Below, one piece after another: positions 17,587 through 25,892 of a stretch of 64,000 nt of DNA. A program made the position numbers and the translations under genes. Position 1 is the first letter of the stretch. Each line of letters opens with the position of its first letter. The stretch spans positions 62,001-126,000 of the forward strand of contig NZ_MINN01000150.1 of the NCBI RefSeq assembly GCF_001877785.1, read 5' to 3'. The notes below the pieces were generated by a model that saw nothing but the letters and a program-made list of their open reading frames with translations, ran no database searches and had not been told where the DNA came from. This DNA is from Rossellomorea aquimaris (GTDB lineage: Bacteria; Bacillota; Bacilli; Bacillales; Bacillaceae_B).

Positions 17587-19237
17587 TTGAGCTGCTATTC
17601 GATTCAGGTTCTGAATGAAGGGGATTTTCGTGTACCTCCCCGAGTTCAGGGGAGTCCTCAGTGGATTCAATCCCGGCTTCACTGGAGCCGCTGCATTCAT
17701 CTTGACAATCTTCTTTAATCCCGTCGCTTTGTTCAGCTAGACCAGGACTCTCATCTTTTTTCACAAAACCTTCGCCAGTCTCCTCAGGATCTTTCTTCGC
17801 ATTCAACAGCTGATGAATATGCTTTCGTTGACTTTTACTCGCAAGCACATACAACGTATCGTCTGCTTTAATGATTGTGTCCCCTGTAGGGGTGATGAGA
17901 TCATTTTCCCTGATCACCGCTGAAATCAGTGTTTTCTCAGGGAGTTCGATCTCCTTGATGGCTTTACCTGTAATAAATGCTTCGTCATTGATGTGGACTT
18001 CAATCATCTCATTATTGGTCTTACCGATGCTCACAAGTTCGATCGTGTGGGCAAGCGGCGGCCGGTCCTTGCCGGCAAGCTTGAGATAATTCGCAAGCGG
18101 GGTGATCGTTGCGCCTTGCACCAAAGCGGATAAAAGGACAACGAAGAACACCACATTGAAGATAATCTCACTGTTTTCAATCCCCGCCACCATCGGGAAG
18201 GTGGCAAGTACGATCGGAACTGCCCCTTTCAGGCCGGACCAGGATATGAAGAACTTTTCTTTCATATTGAAGCTTTTACCGAACGCAAGGCTGATATAGA
18301 CGCCAAGCGGACGGGCAACAAAGATGAGGAGAACAGATAATATGATGCCCTGAAGCGCGATTCCCGGCAGATGCTGCGGGAATACGAGCAGGCCAAGCAG
18401 GATGAACATGACGATTTGAAACATCCATGCAAATCCTTCATTAAATCGGATGATGGACTGTCTGTAGGTCAGTTCCCCATTCCCTACTAGTATCGCCATT
18501 ACATAGACAGCGAGCAGACCGCTGGCACCGGCAATGGTGGTGAGAGAATAAGTAAGGATGGCCAATGATACAGAGAGAACCGGATATAATCCGGAAGAAT
18601 CAAGATTGATGCGGTTTATGATCCAGACGGAAGCAAGTCCAAATAAAATCCCGAACACAGCTCCCATCCCCATCTGCCAGAAAAAGTTCAAAATCAGATT
18701 GATTGGATTTGAATCAGGGAATTGGAGCAGCTGCAGAAACGCTACAGTCAGGAAGATTGCCATCGGATCGTTACTACCCGATTCTGCTTCCAATGTAGCT
18801 GAAATTTTCGGCTTGATGTTCTTATTGCCCAGTACCGAGAATACGGCTGCTGCATCAGTAGAGCCGACGATGGCACCGAACAGCATCCCTTCAAGCCAGG
18901 TCAGGTCGAGGATATATTTTGCGGCGACCCCTATGGACAGGGTCGTAACAACGACACCGATAGTAGCAAGTGATAACGCCGGTTTATAGACACTTTTTAT
19001 ATCGCTCCATTTAGTCTGAAGTCCGCCTTCAAACAAAATGATGATAAGTGCAATTGTACCGATGAATTGAGTGATATGAGCGTTATCAAAGAAAAAATAT
19101 GAATTCAGGATCATACCGACAGCAATGAAGAGAACAAGAGATGGAACGCCAAGACTTGATGAAAACTTGGCAAAAAGGACTCCGATAAGAAGCAGGAGTG
19201 CAAGAAGGAATGAAACATTTTCAATAGAAAAATCCAT
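17570..19237 (-). CDS. CPA-type K+(Na+)/H+ antiporter with TrkA_C domain (NhaP2/CvrA-like)
   Basis: 555 residues. About 12-13 membrane segments fill residues 8-385, including the GSTDAAAVFSVLGN motif with the proton/ion-coupling Asp and ESGSNDPMA. A TrkA_C (RCK_C) lobe follows at about 395-470 (EVHINDEAFITGKAIKEIELPE). The last 80 residues form a highly acidic Asp/Glu/Ser-rich tail with two Cys, unusual for the family and probably disordered. It exchanges cytoplasmic K+ or Na+ for protons and is thought to protect from high cation load. Confidence 0.9.
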   Translation of the reverse strand: MDFSIENVSFLLALLLLIGVLFAKFSSSLGVPSLVLFIAVGMILNSYFFFDNAHITQFIGTIALIIILFEGGLQTKWSDIKSVYKPALSLATIGVVVTTLSIGVAAKYILDLTWLEGMLFGAIVGSTDAAAVFSVLGNKNIKPKISATLEAESGSNDPMAIFLTVAFLQLLQFPDSNPINLILNFFWQMGMGAVFGILFGLASVWIINRINLDSSGLYPVLSVSLAILTYSLTTIAGASGLLAVYVMAILVGNGELTYRQSIIRFNEGFAWMFQIVMFILLGLLVFPQHLPGIALQGIILSVLLIFVARPLGVYISLAFGKSFNMKEKFFISWSGLKGAVPIVLATFPMVAGIENSEIIFNVVFFVVLLSALVQGATITPLANYLKLAGKDRPPLAHTIELVSIGKTNNEMIEVHINDEAFITGKAIKEIELPEKTLISAVIRENDLITPTGDTIIKADDTLYVLASKSQRKHIHQLLNAKKDPEETGEGFVKKDESPGLAEQSDGIKEDCQDECSGSSEAGIESTEDSPELGEVHENPLHSEPESNSSSTKKDL

Positions 19238-19337
19238 TTAATCGCCCCGTAGAAAGTATTTATGTTATGGTTTATTATACTATATTGTGAATAAGGTCAC
19301 AATCAATACCCCTTTTTTCAAAATAATTTAAAAAAAT

Positions 19338-19370
19338 AAAACTCCACAAGGATAGCCGTGGAGTTTTTCA
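19338..19370 (-). terminator. Terminator of the proline dehydrogenase gene
   Basis: AAACTCCAC and GTGGAGTTT pair around a short loop; the A run upstream supplies the T tail on the minus strand. Confidence 0.85.
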
Positions 19371-19373
19371 TTC

Positions 19374-20294
19374 TTATTTATTTTTCATAACACCTTTCAA
19401 CACAAATGCGACGTTTGCAGGGCGTTCAGCAAGACGTCTCATGAAGTAGCCATACCAGTCAGTGCCATATGGGACATACACTCGCATTTTGTAGCCTTCC
19501 TCCACCAGTTCTCGCTGGCGTTCAACGCAGATCCCAAAGAGCATCTGGAATTCGAATTGATCGCGCGGGATGTTATGTTCTTCAGCAAGTTTCTTTGTAT
19601 AGTCGATGATTTTGTCATCGTGAGTGGCGATCGCCGTATAGTTACCGTTCAGCATATGCATCTTGATGATTTTTTTGAAGTTATCATCTACATCTTTTTT
19701 CTCAGGAAATGCAACTTTCGATGACTCTTTATATGCACCTTTCACAAGACGCAGATTCGGGGAATAGGCATTCAGCTCTTCCATATCCTTTTCTGTTCTG
19801 TAAAGGTACGCCTGAATGACCGTACCGATATTGTCATATTCCAATTTCAGTGTCTTGAAGATCTCGAGGGTCTTCTCACAGCGTGAGTAATCCTCCATAT
19901 CGATTGTCACAAAGACATCGTGCTTCCTTGCTTCTTCAAGGATCATCCTCATGTTCTTCGTTACAACATCCTCTTGGAGGTCAAGCCCCATCGATGTCAA
20001 TTTGAGCGATAATTGGGAACGTAATTTCTCTCTGCCTATCGCACGGACTGCTTCTACACATTCAAGGGCCATTTGATTGGCTTCCTCTACGTTATCGACA
20101 AACTCACCCAAATAATCTATTGTTACCACAAGATTCTGTTTATTCAATTCGCGAATGACCTCTACTGCTTGATCTATTGAAGAACCTGCAACAAATCTGG
20201 CCGCCCCGAAACGCAGGCCGTACTTTTTGGCCATTTTGGTTATCGGCTTATTTTTAGAAAGGAATAAAAAGAAATTACGCATTGCTTGCTCCAT
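19374..20294 (-). CDS. fadM: Proline dehydrogenase (YusM/FadM-like)
   Basis: 306 residues of the monofunctional FAD-dependent proline dehydrogenase family: a TIM barrel with the final RRLAERPANV motif (Arg pair binding the proline carboxylate) and YVPYGTDWYGYFMRR just before it. It oxidises proline to pyrroline-5-carboxylate. It is the B. subtilis yusM position, next to cotF-like yusN. A cre site precedes it, implying catabolite repression. Confidence 0.93.
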   Translation of the reverse strand: MEQAMRNFFLFLSKNKPITKMAKKYGLRFGAARFVAGSSIDQAVEVIRELNKQNLVVTIDYLGEFVDNVEEANQMALECVEAVRAIGREKLRSQLSLKLTSMGLDLQEDVVTKNMRMILEEARKHDVFVTIDMEDYSRCEKTLEIFKTLKLEYDNIGTVIQAYLYRTEKDMEELNAYSPNLRLVKGAYKESSKVAFPEKKDVDDNFKKIIKMHMLNGNYTAIATHDDKIIDYTKKLAEEHNIPRDQFEFQMLFGICVERQRELVEEGYKMRVYVPYGTDWYGYFMRRLAERPANVAFVLKGVMKNK

Positions 20295-20332
20295 GTTGCT
20301 ACCTCCCTGAAAAGAACATATATGTCATACTA

Positions 20333-20346
20333 TGAAAACGTTTTCT
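20333..20346 (-). promoter_or_regulatory. cre (CcpA) site upstream of proline dehydrogenase
   Basis: TGAAAACGTTTTCT agrees with the cre consensus TGWAANCGNTNWCA at all but the last base. It lies about 40 bp upstream of the start codon, where CcpA binding would block transcription when glucose is present. Confidence 0.7.
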
Positions 20347-20580
20347 TTTTTGATAAAAAGAAAAGATTTCGTGTAGTATTCTGTTTACCAACATTTTATC
20401 ACCTATTAAACGTTTTGAATATACTTTTGTTACTTTCTTAGTAGAATATTATCGAAATTTGTTGAAGGTGCATAACGTGCATGAAAAAAGGCACAATAAC
20501 GGTTGTTGGAGCTTGAGCATGGTTTTATTTTCAAAACATACATTAGGTCAAAATACTTATACTTTAAGGAGGAATCATTT

Positions 20581-20844
20581 ATGCAGCAGCAACCCCAGCA
20601 GGGCAGCCAGCAGCAAACGTATACGCAGCCCCCTCAAATGTTAACGACGAAGGATTCACTGTATTTGAATGATATGCTTGCATGGAATCTGACGGCGATG
20701 AAGAAATGTCATTTTGCAGCCACCCAGTGCCAGGACCAGGAAATCAAGGCAGAGCTGGATAAGTGCGGGCAGATGCATCAACGTCATTATGAGCAATTAT
20801 TGGTGCACTTGAACACGACTACTACTAATCAGGGCATGATGTAG
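20581..20844 (+). CDS. yusN: CotF-family spore coat protein (YusN-like)
   Basis: 87 residues from ATG 20581, preceded by TAAGGAGGAA. The Gln-rich start is followed by a ferritin-like pair of helices with LTTKDSLYLNDMLAWNLTAMKKCH, the CotF signature. It is expected in the spore coat. It stands 17 bp before a second CotF-type gene, so both are in one operon. Confidence 0.9.
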   Translation: MQQQPQQGSQQQTYTQPPQMLTTKDSLYLNDMLAWNLTAMKKCHFAATQCQDQEIKAELDKCGQMHQRHYEQLLVHLNTTTTNQGMM

Positions 20845-20861
20845 AAAGGAGACTGAACCGC

Positions 20862-21221
20862 ATGAATCAGCAAAATCAAAATCAGCAGAAGATCCAAAAT
20901 CCGCAGACGCAGGTACCATCAACTCCGCAAATGAACGACCGTGATTTCATCACCGATGTACTGACTCACGAAAAATACATGACCGCTTCATACTGCACGG
21001 CTCTTAATGAGGCAAGCCACCAGGCGCTGTATCAAGATCTGCTTACGATCTTCAACGAAACACAGAACGCCCAGCGCGAACTGTACAATGAAATGTTCCG
21101 CAAAGGCTGGTACAAGCTCGAAGCAGCTGACAGCCAGAAAATCCAGCAGTCCTATCAGCAGCACCAGCAGTATTCTTCCCAGTTCCCATACGGGACAGGT
21201 GCAGGCGGACAGCTTCAATAG
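20862..21221 (+). CDS. CotF-family spore coat protein
   Basis: 119 residues: Asn/Gln-rich leader (about 25 residues), then a CotF domain with DRDFITDVLTHEKYMTASYC and a Gln-rich tail ending in GTGAGGQLQ. AAAGGAGAC precedes the ATG. Together with the upstream gene it forms a pair of related coat proteins. Followed by a terminator. Confidence 0.9.
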   Translation: MNQQNQNQQKIQNPQTQVPSTPQMNDRDFITDVLTHEKYMTASYCTALNEASHQALYQDLLTIFNETQNAQRELYNEMFRKGWYKLEAADSQKIQQSYQQHQQYSSQFPYGTGAGGQLQ

Positions 21222-21236
21222 TTTGTTTTTGATGGT

Positions 21237-21265
21237 GCGGTCTCTTTTATGGGGACCGCTTTTTC
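21237..21265 (+). terminator. Terminator of the cotF-like operon
   Basis: GCGGTC and GACCGC stem followed by TTTTT. Confidence 0.85.
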
Positions 21266-21500
21266 GTGTGGGCGCGCGCGGATGAAAGGAACGGGCTCGG
21301 GCCTTTTTCAGCATTGACGAAAAAACAAGAGGCCGGGTTTATTTTCAGGGTGGTGTTTGATGCATTGATGGAGAAGAAATGGACCTCTTCGGGCCCGATT
21401 TACTAATGAATTTGGCAGGATTCCCGTGGATTTCAATGGAAATTGACTCATTTTTATAAAAACCAGCCTGTCTTTCACCGCAGCATTCGGCTTGTGTGTA

Positions 21501-21600
21501 AAATACGTGCCACTTTTCAGATTTACAAGCCTCTTTTGAAAAATACAGTCCACTTTCCAAATTCACGTGCCACTTTTCAGAAATACGAGCCACTTTCCCC
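21501..21600. repeat. Intergenic array, five imperfect units of exactly 20 bp
   Basis: Units start at 21501, 21521, 21541, 21561 and 21581. The first reads AAATACGTGCCACTTTTCAG; the others keep the ATAC and CCACTTT parts with changes elsewhere. It sits in the 530-bp gap between the cotF-like genes (plus) and yusU (minus), after both terminators have been passed. No gene is evident there. Confidence 0.88.
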
Positions 21601-21701
21601 GTTTTTCAAGCAACATGTCGAATTTTCTTTATGGGTGCCGTGCTCGCATACCCAGACCCAGATTAACACTCCATCCACTGCTCCAGCCTCATACAATCCA
21701 C

Positions 21702-21727
21702 AAAAAAAGCACCCATCCCAGGGTACT
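21702..21727 (-). terminator. Terminator of the siderophore-uptake operon
   Basis: On the minus strand AGTACCC-TGGGAT-GGGTGCT is followed by seven Ts, just downstream of yusU. Confidence 0.8.
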
Positions 21728-21752
21728 TTCAACACCTATCAGCCAAAATCAT

Positions 21753-22016
21753 CTATTCATCCTTCTTCTTCCGGTTCATTTCCTCCCGGTGGGCCTCGTT
21801 CAGCTCTTTGATCTCACCGATGATTTTCTTTATTTCTTCTTTGCCCTCTGGATACAGGGAGTTCCAGTGCTTCACGAGTGCAGGCATTTGTTTGGCGACG
21901 AATGAGTAAAGTGCATATTGGGTCACCATTTCTTTTTTCTCTGGGGACGTGTCGCCGATAAGAAGCTCTGTGTATTTATCAAGGAGTGCATCAAATTGTT
22001 TCTGAAATTCGCTCAT
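21753..22016 (-). CDS. yusU: YusU-like small protein (DUF2573)
   Basis: 87 residues from ATG 22016 behind GGAGGTG. Helical, charged, ends in a basic run (NRKKKDE). It corresponds to B. subtilis yusU, which also neighbours yusV. Function unknown. Last gene of the uptake operon, 19 bp after the reductase gene; its constant link with yusV suggests a role in iron-siderophore use. Confidence 0.8.
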   Translation of the reverse strand: MSEFQKQFDALLDKYTELLIGDTSPEKKEMVTQYALYSFVAKQMPALVKHWNSLYPEGKEEIKKIIGEIKELNEAHREEMNRKKKDE

Positions 22017-22035
22017 GATATTCAGCACCTCCAGT

Positions 22036-22812
22036 TTAGTTTGATTCGCAAACCGTCCGCTTCACCTTGCACATTTGCGGACAGCTCTTGCAGCGGAATT
22101 GTTCGCCGTTCTCCAATCGATAGGAATAACAGCATGTCTTCCGGACCCGGATTTCATCGTCCAGACCTTCAACTTTTACTTTTTCAGTATAATATCTCTT
22201 CAAAGGATTCTTCTTATATTCACCGAACCAGCTGCTGTTTTCGTCGCTTAATAATTGGGCAAAATCATGCTGCTTCTGTTCCCTTTCAGAAGTGAATGCC
22301 TCATTTTCATAAATCCAGAAAAGATAGACCGCAACATTCTCCCACAGGATCAGACCCGGCAGCTTAACGGAGCGTTTCAACACTCCGATCATTTTTTCAA
22401 CGTGTCCTGCGAACAGGGAGCGGATGAATTCTTCTTTTTCAGCAGGGGAAGTAAATTCCCCGACGCCAAGATCTTTCAGATAGAATTGAGGGAGCCACAG
22501 TCCCTGATCATTTACATGATCGACAAGCACAAGATTCTCTGGTGACAGATTCAATTTCCGGTTCCAGCAGGTTGCAGAAAGTATCCCAAGAGCTGCGACA
22601 AACGCATAACGCTTCATGAAAAGGGATCCGGCTGTCTTCAACTCGCTGGATCCCATTAGTGCAAACCTGTCTTCAAGATAGCGGACCATCTCCCCTTCAT
22701 CGAAAATAAGCCGCGATGCTTCAGTGCCTCCAGAACCAGACGGGACCCCCTTCAAAAAGCGGTACTGCTCCAGAAGTGACCACTGATCTTGAGTCAGTGA
22801 AGAAGTCCTCAT
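22036..22812 (-). CDS. FhuF-like ferric-siderophore reductase with [2Fe-2S] site
   Basis: 258 residues. The C-terminal part has KTCCYSY and CKSCPQMC, giving the Cys-Cys-x10+-Cys-x2-Cys arrangement of FhuF-type iron-sulfur reductases; the central part resembles the IucA/IucC-FhuF-like fold. Such proteins release iron from hydroxamate siderophores by reduction in the cytoplasm. Its ATG overlaps the yusV stop codon by 4 bp, so it is coupled to the transporter ATPase. This gene is not next to yusV in B. subtilis as I recall. Confidence 0.85.
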   Translation of the reverse strand: MRTSSLTQDQWSLLEQYRFLKGVPSGSGGTEASRLIFDEGEMVRYLEDRFALMGSSELKTAGSLFMKRYAFVAALGILSATCWNRKLNLSPENLVLVDHVNDQGLWLPQFYLKDLGVGEFTSPAEKEEFIRSLFAGHVEKMIGVLKRSVKLPGLILWENVAVYLFWIYENEAFTSEREQKQHDFAQLLSDENSSWFGEYKKNPLKRYYTEKVKVEGLDDEIRVRKTCCYSYRLENGEQFRCKSCPQMCKVKRTVCESN

Positions 22813-23624
22813 ACAGGCTCACCTATAGAATTGAGGATGCATCTGCCTTTTCCGAACGGGATGCAGAGCGGCGTTCCGAACAACGGATCGCTCGTCACCT
22901 GGCAGTCCATATCAAAGACATTCTTCACCAACTGGCAGCTGATGATCGTTTCAGGTTTCCCCTGTGCATAAATCTTTTGATCCCGGATAGCCACGATATT
23001 GTGCGCGTAGCGGCAGGCAAGGTTCAAATCGTGAAGGACCATGACGATCGTGCGCTCTTCCGTCTCGTTCAATTCAAACAACAGATCTAGGATTTCGATC
23101 TGATGGGTCATATCCAAATAAGTGGTGGGCTCATCCAACAGGATGATGTCCGTATCCTGGGCAAGGGTGAGCGCGATCCAGGCACGCTGGCGCTGCCCTC
23201 CCGACAGTTCATCGACTTTGCGGTGCTGCAGTTCTTCCATTTTCGTGGCTTTAAGTGCATTCTGGACGATTTCCTCATCTTTATGGGACCATTGTTTGAG
23301 CCATGTCTGATGCGGATATCTCCCTTGTTTAACCAGCTGGAGTACCGTCAATCCCTCGGGTGCCGTCGGCGATTGAGGAAGGATCGCCATCTTGCGCGCC
23401 ACTTCCTTGGTGGACAGCTTGGCAATGGCATCGCCTTCTAAAAGGACAGATCCCTGCTTCGGTTTCAATAAACGCGCGATGGAGCGGAGCAATGTCGACT
23501 TCCCGCATCCGTTTCCACCGATGAATACGGTGATTTCCCCTTTGGGAATTTCAATATTCAGTTCATCGATGATAATCCTTTCACCATAAGCCAGGGTTAA
23601 GTCTTTCGTTTCAAGCATGCTCAT
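22809..23624 (-). CDS. yusV: Iron-siderophore ABC transporter ATPase (YusV-like)
   Basis: 271 residues. Walker A GGNGCGKSTLL (about residues 33-43), signature LSGGQRQRAW, Walker B IILLDEPTTYLD and the H-loop are intact. It powers FecCD-type permeases for ferric hydroxamates; B. subtilis YusV serves both the bacillibactin and the schizokinen/arthrobactin systems. It starts 15 bp after the second permease gene, so here it is bound in one operon with its permeases. Confidence 0.93.
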   Translation of the reverse strand: MSMLETKDLTLAYGERIIIDELNIEIPKGEITVFIGGNGCGKSTLLRSIARLLKPKQGSVLLEGDAIAKLSTKEVARKMAILPQSPTAPEGLTVLQLVKQGRYPHQTWLKQWSHKDEEIVQNALKATKMEELQHRKVDELSGGQRQRAWIALTLAQDTDIILLDEPTTYLDMTHQIEILDLLFELNETEERTIVMVLHDLNLACRYAHNIVAIRDQKIYAQGKPETIISCQLVKNVFDMDCQVTSDPLFGTPLCIPFGKGRCILNSIGEPV

Positions 23625-23639
23625 TACGCAGCCAACTCC

Positions 23640-24695
23640 TTAAGAATTTCTTGTTTTAAATAGAAGATAGATAAAATACGGTGCACCGATTGCGGCGGTA
23701 AATACTCCTGCAGGAACCTCGAGGGGCAGGAACAGCGTCCGTCCGATCAAGTCAGCGAGCATCACAAGGATCCCGCCGATGAGAGCAGATGCCGGAAGCA
23801 GTGCGCCGTAAGATGAGCCTACCATCCGCCTCGCCATATGAGGGGCCATCAAGCCGACAAATCCAATCCCCCCTGCAAAGGAAACCGCTCCGCCTACCAA
23901 TACCGTCGCCATGATGAGAAGGAAGAAGCGCTGCCTTTGGACATGCCCTCCCACTCCCTTGGCCAGTTCTTCACCAAGTTCCTGGATATTCAATTGACGT
24001 GTGATGAAAAAGCTGATCAGGATGAACACGATGCTCCATGGAAGGAGGATCGAAACATCCTGCCAGTCCGACCCGTTGACAGTACCGGTGATCCAGATAT
24101 TTGCCTGGCTGGCCCTGTATATGGGACCCATGATCATCAACAGCGTTGTGACTGCCTGGGTCAAAGCTGAAATCCCGATACCGATCAAGACTAGTCTTAC
24201 TGGCGAGACGCCTTTTCTCCAAGCAAGAAAATAAACGAGGAATGCGACAACGGCTGCCCCTATGAAAGCAGCGACCGGCATCCACTGGATGCTGACCGGA
24301 AGCGTGCCGTCCTCATTACTGAAAATCGTTAAAAATGCCACGACCGCGGCTCCCGCCCCGCCGGTGATCCCGATGATATCCGGAGAAGCCAGGGGGTTTC
24401 TGATCATTCCCTGCAGAATTCCGCCGGCAACTGCAAGGGCCATACCTGCAAGGAGAGCGATGATGATACGGGGCAGACGAAATGATTTCACGACGAGCTC
24501 TTCAAGGCCCGTTCCGCCTCCGAAAAAGACGCTGACGACATTCCACGGGGCGATCTTCATATCCCCTATCCCGGTGCTTACAATCAATACAAGGGCAGTC
24601 AGCACACCAAGTATCGTCACTTTTTTTAATGCGGACAAATCGATCAAAAAAGATATTCTATCTTTAAACCAGCGTTTCCCTATGAATCTATTCAT
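23640..24695 (-). CDS. Iron-siderophore ABC transporter permease (FecCD family, second subunit)
   Basis: 351 residues from ATG 24695, with GGAAGGGG upstream; the frame extends further but inside the previous gene. About nine to ten membrane segments; GLMAPHMARRMVG is the FecCD cytoplasmic loop that touches the ATPase. It is the partner of the permease 1 bp upstream and corresponds to B. subtilis YfhA or YfiZ. Confidence 0.92.
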   Translation of the reverse strand: MNRFIGKRWFKDRISFLIDLSALKKVTILGVLTALVLIVSTGIGDMKIAPWNVVSVFFGGGTGLEELVVKSFRLPRIIIALLAGMALAVAGGILQGMIRNPLASPDIIGITGGAGAAVVAFLTIFSNEDGTLPVSIQWMPVAAFIGAAVVAFLVYFLAWRKGVSPVRLVLIGIGISALTQAVTTLLMIMGPIYRASQANIWITGTVNGSDWQDVSILLPWSIVFILISFFITRQLNIQELGEELAKGVGGHVQRQRFFLLIMATVLVGGAVSFAGGIGFVGLMAPHMARRMVGSSYGALLPASALIGGILVMLADLIGRTLFLPLEVPAGVFTAAIGAPYFIYLLFKTRNS

Positions 24696-24696
24696 T

Positions 24697-25686
24697 TTAG
24701 AACCCCTTCCTGGCCACATACACAAAGAATGGAGCACCGATGACAGCGGTCATCACACCAACAGGCACTTCCTGGGGCATGATGATGTAGCGTGCAGCTA
24801 TATCGGCAGTCAAAAGAAGGACCGCGCCCAGTAAACCTGCGTAAGGGATGAGCCACTTGTGATCGACTCCTATCAGCTTCCTGGCCAGATGAGGAATGAC
24901 AATCCCGATGAATCCGATCGGTCCCGCAATTGCGACGGAACCACCTGCTAAGAGGACGACGATCAAGAGCGCCAGGAACTTAATGAGGTTGGTTTTCAAT
25001 CCAAGTCCCTTGGCTACGTCTTCACCCATTGCTAATATATTCATTTTGCCTGCGAGTATGAGCGCCCCGATCCACCCTGTCAGGATGTAAGGGAAAACCC
25101 CTGTCAAAATCTCCAGCTTCCTGCCCTGTACCGAACCGGCAAGCCAGAACAGAACCTGTTCAAGCGCCGATTCATCGAGTACGAGCAGGCCTTGCGTAAA
25201 GGACGAGAACATCGCTGTGATCGCAGCCCCGGCAAGGGTCAGTTTCATCGGTGTAAGACCGTTATTGCCTGCTGCACTGATGGCATATACGCCAAAAGCG
25301 GCGATCCCCGCACCGAAGAAGGAAAGCCAGGTGAAGGTCTGCAGGTCGGTGATCCCGAACATAGTCACGGCGACCACCACCATGAAACCACCCCCTGCGT
25401 TGATGCCGAATATGCCCGGTGATGCGAGCGGATTCTTCGTCAACGTCTGCATGAGTACCCCGGAAATGGCGAGTGAAGCCCCGACAACGGCAGCGATCAG
25501 CGCTCTTGGCAGCCGGATTGTCTGCAGAACCAGATGTTCGGTGGACTGGTCGGGATTCATAAACGATTCCAATGCCGTTTTCCAGGATGTATCCGTATAT
25601 CCGTATACGATGCTCATTCCGATACATATAATAAGGAAAAAGACCGTCCCTAGAAATAAAATGAATTGTTTTTGCGTTTTAATCAT
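24697..25686 (-). CDS. Iron-siderophore ABC transporter permease (FecCD family, first subunit)
   Basis: 329 residues from ATG 25686 behind GAAAGGTAAA. Membrane segments and a GIVIPHLARKLIG loop identify FecCD. First gene of a five-gene operon (two permeases, ATPase, reductase, YusU). A Fur box lies about 100 bp upstream, so transcription should rise in iron starvation. Substrate inferred as schizokinen-type hydroxamate from the YfiYZ-YfhA likeness and the synthesis cluster in the same window. Confidence 0.92.
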   Translation of the reverse strand: MIKTQKQFILFLGTVFFLIICIGMSIVYGYTDTSWKTALESFMNPDQSTEHLVLQTIRLPRALIAAVVGASLAISGVLMQTLTKNPLASPGIFGINAGGGFMVVVAVTMFGITDLQTFTWLSFFGAGIAAFGVYAISAAGNNGLTPMKLTLAGAAITAMFSSFTQGLLVLDESALEQVLFWLAGSVQGRKLEILTGVFPYILTGWIGALILAGKMNILAMGEDVAKGLGLKTNLIKFLALLIVVLLAGGSVAIAGPIGFIGIVIPHLARKLIGVDHKWLIPYAGLLGAVLLLTADIAARYIIMPQEVPVGVMTAVIGAPFFVYVARKGF

Positions 25687-25781
25687 ATGTTTACCTTTCA
25701 GGTCACAGTTTACGTAATGGGTAGAATAATCCTTCTTACCCACTTCCTATTTTAGAGAAGATTGGGAGTGCCGTCAATGAC

Positions 25782-25800
25782 TTTGAAAATCATTATCAAT
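25782..25800 (-). promoter_or_regulatory. Fur box for the uptake operon
   Basis: TGAAAATCATTATCA matches the 7-1-7 Fur consensus TGATAATNATTATCA with one mismatch; it overlaps the probable -10 region of the minus-strand promoter. Confidence 0.8.
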
Positions 25801-25806
25801 TAGTTG

Positions 25807-25862
25807 TTGACAATGAAAACCTTCTCAATTATGATTATGTTTGTGAATGATAATCATTATCA
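25807..25862 (+). promoter_or_regulatory. SigA promoter and Fur box for the binding-protein gene
   Basis: TTGACA (25807-25812), 17-base spacer, TATGAT (25830-25835), then a Fur box GAATGATAATCATTATC (25845-25861) at the expected transcription start. Repression by Fur when iron is plentiful follows from the arrangement. Confidence 0.88.
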
Positions 25863-25892
25863 ACCAAACTATTTTTAGGAGGATTCATACAT

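Noticed and set aside
21308..21593. Minus-strand frames of about 80 residues with repeated EKWHV-like words
   Set aside because: They are translations of the 20-bp array; the period is not a multiple of three and there is no ribosome binding site.
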